Positions 26,811 to 33,766 of a stretch of DNA of 64,000 nucleotides are shown piece after piece. The stretch spans positions 1,674,001-1,738,000 of the forward strand of contig CBDEUB010000002.1 in the NCBI GenBank assembly GCA_965243145.1. Direction: 5' to 3'. Numbering within the stretch: the first letter of the stretch is position 1; each line of letters starts with the position of its first letter. The DNA comes from CBDBLK01 sp965243145 (GTDB lineage Bacteria > Bdellovibrionota > Bacteriovoracia > Bacteriovoracales > Bacteriovoracaceae). The notes beneath the pieces were generated by a model. That model was given only the letters and a program-made list of their open reading frames with translations, made no database searches and was not told the DNA's origin. The position numbers and the translations under genes were made by a program.

Positions 26811-27329
26811 ATGATTTTACGCCAACTGATTGCAATTTTTCTAATTCAAACAATGCTCTTGACTTCGATCAATGCCTATATTCCCCAGCACTTGCAGGAA
26901 AACTTTAATCCCTCCTCCATGTCGGCCTTTTTGATGAATGAAGATCGGGAACTGCGCTGCCAACTCACTTCAGAGGCCGCCGAACTTCTTTCTTTAGAGC
27001 AATTGCAAGGCCTTGCCCAAAACAATGCCTTGGCGGTTATGATTGGCGATTCCCCGGCGAACGAATTTCGTCCGTGTGGTGAAGATGATGTCAAGTACGC
27101 TAAAATTGTTTTTGCCAATCCCAATTTGGCCAGTGGCCAACCCTCATTTGGAATAATACTGCTCTATGCCCTTGCATTAGGTATATTTTCAACAGCACTA
27201 GGATACATGGTTTCAAAAATCTTAAAAGATGATGATCAAATTCAAAATTCTCAGGAAACTATAAAGGCCATTTGCGGAGAGAAAAACGCCCTCGTCACTC
27301 AAGACGGGGTTCAATGTTTGGACGAATAA
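26811..27329 (+). CDS. secreted/membrane protein, YVPQHLQE family, short member
   Basis: Tandem paralogue of the gene at 25765: a 172-residue protein with the same signal peptide and Cys-bearing N-terminal domain (AYIPQHLQEN, FLMNEDRELRCQL, EFRPCGEDD). Then come one membrane helix (about 122-142) and a short soluble tail containing two Cys. The long beta-rich C-terminal region of the first copy is missing. I place the start at ATG 26811. A diverged third relative lies on the minus strand beside dnaA (44489-45049). Confidence 0.65.
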   Translation: MILRQLIAIFLIQTMLLTSINAYIPQHLQENFNPSSMSAFLMNEDRELRCQLTSEAAELLSLEQLQGLAQNNALAVMIGDSPANEFRPCGEDDVKYAKIVFANPNLASGQPSFGIILLYALALGIFSTALGYMVSKILKDDDQIQNSQETIKAICGEKNALVTQDGVQCLDE

Positions 27330-27360
27330 TCTCTTGGCCCTTCAAGGTTATTTCAGACAA

Positions 27361-27406
27361 GTGTCAAATAGACACGGGAGTTTTTTTGGCAAGTGTCAAA
27401 AACTCC
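27361..27406 (+). terminator. hairpin-rich intergenic segment, possible terminator
   Basis: The 207-base gap before the next secreted gene holds two overlapping hairpins: GTGTC/GACAC around a five-base loop, followed by GGGAG and seven T, and GGAGTTTTT (27377-27385) pairing perfectly with AAAAACTCC (27398-27406). The first could end transcription from the upstream pair; the second could form instead of it. No experimental basis. Confidence 0.35.
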
Positions 27407-27536
27407 TTATTTCCCACGGGCCAAAAAATTTAATAAAAAGTCACTTTTGCCACTTTACTTTAAAAAACTTTCTCTAGTACCATAGTTGCCGATGGCCACA
27501 AATCGGGCCATATACCAACAATCAAGGAGGCCTTTC

Positions 27537-27974
27537 ATGTTTTTTGCCAATTCCAAATTCTTTTTTGCAACAATTTCTCTGCTCTTGGCCATGGCCCAGG
27601 CCACTGCCAATTGCGTCAATCTGGCAGGGGCCTATCAGTGTGACTCCAGAACTTCGGCCGAGGTGTCCCAGACAACCAATGGCCAGGGCATCCATATTTA
27701 TACTTTTTCCAGTGGCGGGCAAAGGCCAGTTCGCTATGTTGCCGATGGGGCGACTCTTACTGAAGGCAATTTGGTGTCGGTTTGCAACCAAAACCGTTTG
27801 AGAGTCTACGCCGGCAACTTCGGATTTCTCATTGACTATTCACTGGATGCTTCAGGGGCCTTGAAAATCAGCGCTTATTCCACCCGCAGGAATGAGGCCA
27901 ATCCAGACAATATTCCACAGGCCGAATTGCATCCTATGTCTTCTTCGAGCAGAACTTGTCAGAAAACGCAATAA
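27537..27974 (+). CDS. small secreted CVDLSG-family protein, tandem copy 1
   Basis: The 145-residue exported protein starts at ATG 27537 behind a strong AAGGAGG. A signal peptide ends near QATAN, and the mature N-terminus CVNLAGAYQC matches the family. Shared later features are a GQGIHIYTF stretch, VADG, SVCNQNRLRVY and a Cys close to the C-terminus (RTCQKTQ), giving four Cys that could form two disulphides in the periplasm. Function unknown. It heads a tandem run of four paralogues. Confidence 0.7.
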   Translation: MFFANSKFFFATISLLLAMAQATANCVNLAGAYQCDSRTSAEVSQTTNGQGIHIYTFSSGGQRPVRYVADGATLTEGNLVSVCNQNRLRVYAGNFGFLIDYSLDASGALKISAYSTRRNEANPDNIPQAELHPMSSSSRTCQKTQ

Positions 27975-27988
27975 AAAAGGAGAGAAAT

Positions 27989-28429
27989 ATGTCTATTCGC
28001 AGTTTGAAATTCATTTTTTGGGCATCCTACTTCTCTCTCATCATTGGCCACACTGCCGCCGAGTGTGTCGATTTATCGGGGAATTATTTATGCCATCGTT
28101 CTGGCCAAATTCAAATTTCCCAAATGGATGATGGCCAAGGCCCTGCAGTCTATAAATTTTTGCTCGAAAATGGCATTACTTTCCAGTATGTCACCAATGG
28201 CCGCGCCGATGCTTTCGGTAATATCTCCGTTTGCGATCAAGGACGATTAAGAGTCTACAACAATACTTCCACTCCCCATTTAGTAGTCGATTACGATCAA
28301 GATGGCCAGGGTTCCGTGCTCAATGTCCGCGCTTACTACACCGAAAACCGCGCCTCCAATCCCTTCAGTATCGCAGACCGGGATTTAACACCGATTTCCA
28401 GTTCAACCTATTCTTGCAATAGAATGTGA
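27989..28429 (+). CDS. small secreted CVDLSG-family protein, tandem copy 2
   Basis: The 146-residue paralogue begins at ATG 27989, nine bases after AAGGAGAG; an in-frame start at 27956 would overlap copy 1 and put residues before the signal peptide. The mature opening is ECVDLSGNYLC. It shares DGQGPAVYKF, SVCDQGRLRVYNN and a terminal STYSCNRM with copy 1, the closest pair within the family. It lies 14 bases after copy 1, so it is in the same transcript. Function unknown. Confidence 0.7.
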   Translation: MSIRSLKFIFWASYFSLIIGHTAAECVDLSGNYLCHRSGQIQISQMDDGQGPAVYKFLLENGITFQYVTNGRADAFGNISVCDQGRLRVYNNTSTPHLVVDYDQDGQGSVLNVRAYYTENRASNPFSIADRDLTPISSSTYSCNRM

Positions 28430-28457
28430 CCTGAGTTTTATGGCCAAAGGAATTTCC

Positions 28458-28865
28458 ATGTCCCTTCTCAAATTTGTTTCTTTCGCTTTTCTCTCTCTTC
28501 CCTTTTTAGGGAATATTTGGGCAGAATGTCCCGACCTGACTGGAACCTATTTGTGTGAGGATAGCAAATACGGAGAAGTAACATTTTCTCATAGCGTAGA
28601 TGGCCAAGGCATGACGACTTATCACAACAAACGACGGGGAGGAACTAATAGAGAATCGGAATATGATATAGTGGCCGATGGCCGCAACCACTTTGGAGTC
28701 ATCTCAGAATGTTATAAAAATAAACTGGTGCTTTGGGGCCGCGTGACCAACTACTGGCAATTGTTTAGTTTGTCAGGAGATGCATTGTTGATAAATATCA
28801 TTGACAAAACCTATTTCGACAGTAATCAAGTCATTGAACAAAAAATACTCTGCCCAAGAGTCTAA
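28458..28865 (+). CDS. small secreted CVDLSG-family protein, tandem copy 3
   Basis: The 135-residue paralogue starts at ATG 28458 (MSLLKFVSFAF) after AAAGGAA. Its signal peptide is almost the same as in copies 4 and 5, while the mature part (ECPDLTGTYLC, VDGQGMTTYH, VADGRNHFG, SECYKNKL, ILCPRV) is much more diverged. Conservation is stronger in the signal peptide than in the mature protein, which is unusual and suggests diversifying mature domains or exchange between 5' ends. Confidence 0.7.
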   Translation: MSLLKFVSFAFLSLPFLGNIWAECPDLTGTYLCEDSKYGEVTFSHSVDGQGMTTYHNKRRGGTNRESEYDIVADGRNHFGVISECYKNKLVLWGRVTNYWQLFSLSGDALLINIIDKTYFDSNQVIEQKILCPRV

Positions 28866-28882
28866 CAACAAAAGGAGTTTCC

Positions 28883-29293
28883 ATGTCTTTTCTCAAATTT
28901 GTTTCTTTCGCTTCTTTCTCTCTTTTCTTTTTAGGGAATGTTTGGGCCGAATGCATTGACCTGAGCGGGATTTATCGGTGCGGTGGAAATCCAGCAAGGG
29001 AAATAGAATTTACCCAAAGTGTGGATAATCAGGGAATTACGACTTATATTATGAAGGCAGACCAACATGAAGCACCGCTAGTGGCCAACGGCGAATTTGA
29101 CCCCCTTGGAATGGTAAAGGTTAGTTGCGACAAAGACCAACTTAATTTTGACTTGAATTTCCCTCAGGCCAAAATGACCCAAAAGTTCAGTCTTGCCAAC
29201 CAAGGAAAAGTGCTATTATTTAAATTCACTCAAACAAAAACAAGTGGCGGGAATCCAATTCACCAAGATTTAACCTGTGATAGAATCCAATAA
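28883..29293 (+). CDS. small secreted CVDLSG-family protein, tandem copy 4
   Basis: The 136-residue paralogue starts at ATG 28883 behind AAAGGAG. It has the signal peptide MSFLKFVSFASFSLFFLGN, then ECIDLSGIYRC, VDNQGITTYIM, a VANG/VADG position, SCDKDQL and the C-terminal LTCDRIQ. It ends 36 bases before a strong intrinsic terminator, so it closes the tandem operon. Function unknown. Confidence 0.7.
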   Translation: MSFLKFVSFASFSLFFLGNVWAECIDLSGIYRCGGNPAREIEFTQSVDNQGITTYIMKADQHEAPLVANGEFDPLGMVKVSCDKDQLNFDLNFPQAKMTQKFSLANQGKVLLFKFTQTKTSGGNPIHQDLTCDRIQ

Positions 29294-29328
29294 TCCCAAT
29301 TTATAAAAACTCTTTAAATGACGAATAA

Positions 29329-29357
29329 AAAAGGCCCACTCTTACGGTGGGCCTTTT
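29329..29357 (+). terminator. intrinsic terminator of the secreted-protein operon
   Basis: Perfect 11-bp stem AAAAGGCCCAC / GTGGGCCTTTT with a seven-base loop and a T run, directly after copy 4. A near-exact second copy, with matching flanks, follows the fifth paralogue at 31254-31282. Confidence 0.88.
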
Positions 29358-29451
29358 GGTTCGCAGCTTTGAATGGGGCCAGTGATTTGGGCCAGGAGCG
29401 AGGCCTAAAATAGTTGCCCAAAGCACAAAACTGGCCCCCTTGTATTGGCCA

Positions 29452-29480
29452 TTGATTTTAGACAAATTTAAAGATATACT
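29452..29480 (+). promoter_or_regulatory. sigma70-type promoter of the AAA ATPase gene
   Basis: TTGATT (29452-29457), a 17-base spacer and TATACT (29475-29480). Transcription would start at about 29487, the A of the ATG, so the message may be leaderless; no Shine-Dalgarno is seen. Confidence 0.6.
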
Positions 29481-29486
29481 TTGAAT

Positions 29487-30710
29487 ATGTCTAAAATAGA
29501 GAGAAATTGTGTAAAATCAATAAGTTATCTTATGGAGAAATTCCCCGTTGTGGCCATTTTAGGGGCCAGACAAGTGGGTAAAACGACCCTTCTCAAGGAA
29601 TTGCGCCCAAAGGCCCCCTTTTTCGACTTGGAGAGGGCCGAGGACTTTTCCCGCATTGAAAGAGGGCCTGAATTTTTTTTGGAACAGTTTGAAGAATGTG
29701 TGGTTATTGACGAGGCCCAAATGATGCCAGAACTCTTTAATGCTTTGAGAGTGAGAGTCGATCAAAGGCGAGGCCAAAAGGGGCAATTTCTCATTAGCGG
29801 TTCGAGTTCTCCCGAATTGTTAAAAAACATCAATGAGAGTCTGGCCGGACGGGTTGCTCTCTTTGAATTGCCTCCCTTTGGTATTCATGAATCTTGGCAA
29901 TTCCCTCCAAGCTCCCTGCCTTTAGCTATAACATCAAAAAAGTTAGAGATTCCTCAGGCCCCTACTTTTTCCAGAAAACAGATCGAGCAAAGTTTTCTCT
30001 ATGGAGGTTATCCCGAGGCCTTTCTCAATCGAGAGGATAAGACATTTTTTATCAACTGGATGGAAAACTATCGCATAGCTTATTTGAGAAGAGACATTCG
30101 ATCCCTTTTTCCCTCAATTAATCTTTTGGCCTATCAAAAGTTCCTCACAATGTTGGCCGAATCCAGTGGAGAATTGATCAATTATTCTGTGTTCGCCCGC
30201 TCTTTAGATGTTTCTCAACCCACAGCAAAATCCTACTTTCAAATTGTTGAAGGTTCTTTCTTTTGGAGAAACCTATTGAGTTATGAAAAAAATATCAAAA
30301 AAAGAGTGAGCAAAATGCCCAAAGGGCATATTGTTGATTCAGGTATCAACAACTTTTTATTACAACTCACTGATAGAGAACACCTGTATTCTTCAAGAAA
30401 TGTTGGCCTGCTCTGGCAGTCTTTTGTTACCGATCAACTGTTGAGAATGTTTAAAGGCCACCTCATTCCCGTCGCAGGATTCCACTACCGAACTCACAAC
30501 GGGCAAGAAATCGACCTCATCATCGAAGGCCCCTTTGATCCTCTACCCATAGAAATTAAACTGGGAACAAGTATCTCTCCGAAACAACTCAAACCGTTGG
30601 ATCGATTTGTCCTCGAACACAATCTCCCTTTAGGCATTGTCATCAATAATGCCCAGCAGGCCTGTTGGATCAATGATCGAATCGCTCAAATTCCCTTGGA
30701 ATATTGGTAA
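29487..30710 (+). CDS. AAA-type ATPase with DUF4143 domain
   Basis: A 407-residue protein of the widespread AAA_14/DUF4143 family. It has Walker A GARQVGKTTLL (about residue 26), Walker B CVVIDEAQ (about 71), a sensor-like FLISGSSSPELL, then a winged-helix region and a C-terminal DUF4143 part (YRTHNGQEIDLIIEG, LPIEIKLG) that has a nuclease-like core. Cellular role is unknown; such genes are common in accessory regions. It has its own promoter and separates copy 4 from copy 5 of the secreted family, so it looks like an insertion into that array. Confidence 0.85.
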   Translation: MSKIERNCVKSISYLMEKFPVVAILGARQVGKTTLLKELRPKAPFFDLERAEDFSRIERGPEFFLEQFEECVVIDEAQMMPELFNALRVRVDQRRGQKGQFLISGSSSPELLKNINESLAGRVALFELPPFGIHESWQFPPSSLPLAITSKKLEIPQAPTFSRKQIEQSFLYGGYPEAFLNREDKTFFINWMENYRIAYLRRDIRSLFPSINLLAYQKFLTMLAESSGELINYSVFARSLDVSQPTAKSYFQIVEGSFFWRNLLSYEKNIKKRVSKMPKGHIVDSGINNFLLQLTDREHLYSSRNVGLLWQSFVTDQLLRMFKGHLIPVAGFHYRTHNGQEIDLIIEGPFDPLPIEIKLGTSISPKQLKPLDRFVLEHNLPLGIVINNAQQACWINDRIAQIPLEYW

Positions 30711-30799
30711 TGCAGCTTGTATTTTGCCAAATGTGCATATTGTGATGTATAAAAAGTCGGCGGAGATTTTTCCTCTATCCACTTTACCAAGGAGTTTCC

Positions 30800-31210
30800 A
30801 TGTCCCTTCTCAAGTTTGTTTCTTTCGCTCTTTTCTCTCTTCTCTTCCTGGGCAATCTTCAGGCCGAATGTGTTGACCTGAGTGGAACCTATAGGTGCTC
30901 AAATGGTATTCGAGTTAATATTTCTCAAAGTGTAGATGAACAGAAAATCCATACTTACATTATGGAAAATTCAGCGGATTCTATAGCCCTTGTTGCCGAT
31001 GGCAAAACAAGTATCTACTACTCCCGTAAAAGAAAGATTATTTGCGATGAAAATCGACTTGCAATCTACCAACCTACGATGAACACTACCGAAAAAGATA
31101 GGATTGAATATCGTCTCATTGATCAAGAGACAACATTACAAGTCAGAGGAATTACAGGCATCAACGAAGAAGTTTTCTTTGAGATGCCTTGTAGCAGAAC
31201 TCAACAGTAA
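30800..31210 (+). CDS. small secreted CVDLSG-family protein, copy 5
   Basis: The 136-residue paralogue starts at ATG 30800 after an AAGGAG box. Signal peptide MSLLKFVSFALFSLLFLGN is near-identical to copy 3, followed by ECVDLSGTYRC, VDEQKIHTYIM, VADGKT, ICDENRLAIY and MPCSRTQQ. It lies apart from copies 1-4, beyond the AAA ATPase, and is followed by the same terminator sequence as copy 4. It probably arose by duplication of the copy 4-plus-terminator unit. Confidence 0.7.
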   Translation: MSLLKFVSFALFSLLFLGNLQAECVDLSGTYRCSNGIRVNISQSVDEQKIHTYIMENSADSIALVADGKTSIYYSRKRKIICDENRLAIYQPTMNTTEKDRIEYRLIDQETTLQVRGITGINEEVFFEMPCSRTQQ

Positions 31211-31253
31211 TCCGAATTTTTAGAAACAAGAAACACTCCCAAATGATGAATAA

Positions 31254-31282
31254 AAAAGGCCCACTCTTACGGTGGGCCTTTT
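31254..31282. terminator. bidirectional intrinsic terminator between convergent genes
   Basis: The same 11-bp stem and loop as at 29329, here between the fifth secreted paralogue (plus) and atpE (minus). The symmetric A-run/T-run means it can serve both strands. Confidence 0.85.
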
Positions 31283-31305
31283 GGTTTACAGTTTTGAAAT
31301 GGGAA

Positions 31306-31605
31306 TTAACCCATCAAGAAAGTCGTCGCCAGTGTAAAGATGACCAGTGATTCGATCAAGGCGAGGCCCAAGATCATTGGCACAAAAAGTTTGTCGGCGG
31401 CGGCGGGATTGCGGGCAATCCCTTCTAGGGCCACGGAGGCGGCGTTGGATTGCGCCCGAGTACCGGCAAAAGCGGCAATCGCCACGGCCAAAAAGTAGAT
31501 GGGGGCCTTGGTGTACTCATTCATTTCAATGAGCGTGAAACTCCCTTCGGCAAAAGCAGGGCCTGTCATCAAAAAAGCGGTCGCGGTCAAAAGCAGTTTA
31601 CCCAT
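31306..31605 (-). CDS. atpE: ATP synthase subunit c
   Basis: Subunit c forms the rotor ring of the Fo motor. The 99-residue protein has an N-terminal signal-like segment ending FAEG, then two membrane helices joined by the polar loop ALEGIARNP. The ion-binding carboxylate is E85. Q52 and S86 sit where sodium-binding c subunits have Gln and Ser, but the Tyr of that signature is replaced by F90. The usual GxGxGxG face of helix 1 is not present (AAFAGTRAQSNAAS). It follows atpB closely and ends before a shared terminator. Confidence 0.94.
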   Translation of the reverse strand: MGKLLLTATAFLMTGPAFAEGSFTLIEMNEYTKAPIYFLAVAIAAFAGTRAQSNAASVALEGIARNPAAADKLFVPMILGLALIESLVIFTLATTFLMG

Positions 31606-31634
31606 AGTATTTCTCCTTTGTGGGCAGTTACGGT

Positions 31635-32417
31635 CTACGGTTGTGGCGCATGTTCGTGGTGGCCATCATGATCGTGATGTTCCACTGCCATTTGAATGTA
31701 GACCATGGTTAACACGGTAAAAACATAGGCCTGAATCAAAGAAACCAGGATTCCTAAAATCATAAATATGATGGGAACGAAGAGGGGAACTAATTTGGAA
31801 AACTCGGACAGGACAATGTGGTCTCCCATCATGTTAAAGCGCAATCGCAAGGCCAGAGAAAAAGGGCGGATGAAGTTGGATACCACTTCGATGGGAAAGA
31901 CCAAAATTGCCAAATACCAAAGGGGACCACAAAAGTGTTTGAGGTAGTTGAGAGTTCCCTGAACTTTGCAACCCTGAATATTGTAATAGATAAAGGAAAA
32001 AGCACCGAGGGCCAAAGTGGTGTTGAGGTATTCAGTGGGCGGCAAAAAACCCGGCACCAGGCCAATCAAGTTGCAAATGAGGATACAAATAAAGACTGTG
32101 GCAATAAAGGGAAAGTAGCGGGGGGCCTCTTTTTCTCCAATCACGGCCTGGCATTGGCCATAAATAAAACTTCCGTAAAGTTCCATGATATTGCGAAAAG
32201 TGATCCCCTTGTCGGGAATGACTACTTGAGAAACTTTCGCCATTCTCACCCTGTAAGCAAACCCCAGTGCCACCAACACCAGGCCCACCAGGGCAAAAGT
32301 CAGAGTATGGCCCGGAATGTGTAAACTTTCAGCGAGAGCACCAAACCAGGTGAATCCCTCCGCGGCCCACACGGGAAAGGAAAGAACATAAAAAAATCCC
32401 AATATTGCCGCTTTCAT
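31635..32417 (-). CDS. atpB: ATP synthase subunit a
   Basis: Subunit a provides the ion half-channels of Fo. The 260-residue protein has an N-terminal signal-like helix, then the conserved segments TFRNIMELYGSFIYGQ, FIATVFICILICNLIGLVPGF and the key Arg helix RPFSLALRLRFNMMGDH. It ends with a His/Asp-rich tail (EHHDHDGHHEHAPQP), a possible metal-binding end. Its start overlaps the previous gene by ATGA. The F1 genes are not in this window. Confidence 0.95.
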   Translation of the reverse strand: MKAAILGFFYVLSFPVWAAEGFTWFGALAESLHIPGHTLTFALVGLVLVALGFAYRVRMAKVSQVVIPDKGITFRNIMELYGSFIYGQCQAVIGEKEAPRYFPFIATVFICILICNLIGLVPGFLPPTEYLNTTLALGAFSFIYYNIQGCKVQGTLNYLKHFCGPLWYLAILVFPIEVVSNFIRPFSLALRLRFNMMGDHIVLSEFSKLVPLFVPIIFMILGILVSLIQAYVFTVLTMVYIQMAVEHHDHDGHHEHAPQP

Positions 32418-32785
32418 TTTTCTCTACTAATCCGAAGGCCAGGCACCAAAATAAAAATTTGCACCGGCAGGTTCAATAGAGCAATGAATAACTCTTTTCC
32501 CATAAATTGCCAACCCATATAAAACACACCCCACAACAAAAGCAGTTTGCCGAAAAAAAAGCAGGAGATTTTCAAGATATTTGGCCTTGTTTTTTTACTC
32601 CCTGCACTCACAAACAAGTGGCGGATAATGTGCACTGTGGCCAGCAACCAGACCACAATGCCCACATAAATCCCCAAAAAAGCGATAATTTGCTTTCCGC
32701 CGCTCAAAAAAACGCTCAATCCTGCGCTGGCGAGCAGGGAAAAAAGGATGCTGTAGCTAGGATGAAGGTTTTTTACAAAGTGCAT
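32414..32785 (-). CDS. AtpI-like ATP synthase accessory membrane protein
   Basis: About 123 residues with four membrane helices, positioned directly upstream of atpB where AtpI normally lies. AtpI helps c-ring assembly. I chose the ATG at 32785 (MHFVKNLHPSYS), which overlaps the end of the AtpZ-like gene by 29 bases; an in-frame start at 32848 would give a less typical N-terminus. Sequence motifs are weak, so the name rests on context and topology. Confidence 0.65.
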   Translation of the reverse strand: MHFVKNLHPSYSILFSLLASAGLSVFLSGGKQIIAFLGIYVGIVVWLLATVHIIRHLFVSAGSKKTRPNILKISCFFFGKLLLLWGVFYMGWQFMGKELFIALLNLPVQIFILVPGLRISREK

Positions 32786-32966
32786 GGTAAACGATTGCCC
32801 CGAGAGTAGAAGAAACAACCGCCAAAAAGAGAAGCAGGCCAAGGTCACGGGAGAGAAGACCGGCCTCGGCCAATTTCATAAATCCCCATGCGGCGGCCAA
32901 AATGGTAGAGGGTAGGGCCAAACCCAGGCCCAGGATTTTGGCCCAATGACGCCGCCTTTCGTACAT
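32757..32966 (-). CDS. AtpZ/AtpI-family small membrane protein
   Basis: A 69-residue protein with two membrane helices, the size and form of the AtpZ/gene-1 family found at the head of atp operons. It begins at the ATG at 32966 (GTGATG, overlapping the TPR gene's TGA) and ends RRHW...CKKPSS. With the AtpI-like gene, atpB and atpE it makes an Fo-only cluster. Confidence 0.65.
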   Translation of the reverse strand: MYERRRHWAKILGLGLALPSTILAAAWGFMKLAEAGLLSRDLGLLLFLAVVSSTLGAIVYHALCKKPSS

Positions 32967-33766
32967 CACCGTTTGCGCGCCACCCGACGAGTGTAAATGC
33001 TGTTGAGGCGGTTCTGTACGACTTCAGTGTTGGGGTATTTTCCCAAAATGGAATGGTAGAGGTTATAGGCCTGTTTCAGTTCCTCCATGGTTTCGTAAGC
33101 ATTGGCCATTAAAAATTTGACTTGAATGAGACTGTCGCTGCGGGTTTCAAATCGAATGTACTCTTTCCAATAGTCAATGGCCTTTTGCCATTCCTGCTTT
33201 TGAAAGTTGATCAGGCCCAAAAAATAGATAGAACGCACATAGAACTGATGGCCCTTGTTCTGTCTTATTTGTGCAAAACTTTTTTCGGCCAAATGGAGAC
33301 GGCCCAATTTAAAAAGACATTGGGAATATCTCAACTGGTAAAAATCTTGTCTTTTGAGTTTGGGACTAAAGGCCTTAAGGCGCTGATAAATATCGAGTGC
33401 CTTGGGGTAGTTTTTTAAATAATTAAAATAAATTTCGGCCATCCTCTCTTTCGTTCTCACTAACCAGAGGGGGTCTTCTGAAATTTCAATGATTTTTTGG
33501 TAGTAAGCAATGGATTTTTGATTTTGTGAAAGATAAATGCTGTATAAATCTCCCAATTGATAGAGTATTTTGACCTCAATTTCCCTACTTGGATTTTGTT
33601 TGAGAATGTGCTCATAGCGAAGGGCCGCCTCTTCATACTTTTGATTGGCAATTAAATCCTGGGCCTGCAAAACTTCTTTATGAATACGCGGGCCAAAATC
33701 AAAAACCAATCCCGCCACCGTGAAAATGACAACAACAATAAGGGCATTTCTCAAAATGGCCTTCAT
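32966..33766 (-). CDS. TPR-repeat protein with N-terminal membrane anchor
   Basis: 266 residues: one N-terminal membrane helix (about 5-25), then five to six tetratricopeptide-type helical repeats, for example NQKYEEAALRYEHILKQNP, NYPKALDIYQRL and QKEWQKAIDYWKEYIRF. Such proteins scaffold complexes at the membrane. It overlaps the gyrA stop by ATGA and the AtpZ-like gene, so it links the gyrase and ATP-synthase genes in one transcript. Specific function unknown. Confidence 0.78.
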   Translation of the reverse strand: MKAILRNALIVVVIFTVAGLVFDFGPRIHKEVLQAQDLIANQKYEEAALRYEHILKQNPSREIEVKILYQLGDLYSIYLSQNQKSIAYYQKIIEISEDPLWLVRTKERMAEIYFNYLKNYPKALDIYQRLKAFSPKLKRQDFYQLRYSQCLFKLGRLHLAEKSFAQIRQNKGHQFYVRSIYFLGLINFQKQEWQKAIDYWKEYIRFETRSDSLIQVKFLMANAYETMEELKQAYNLYHSILGKYPNTEVVQNRLNSIYTRRVARKR

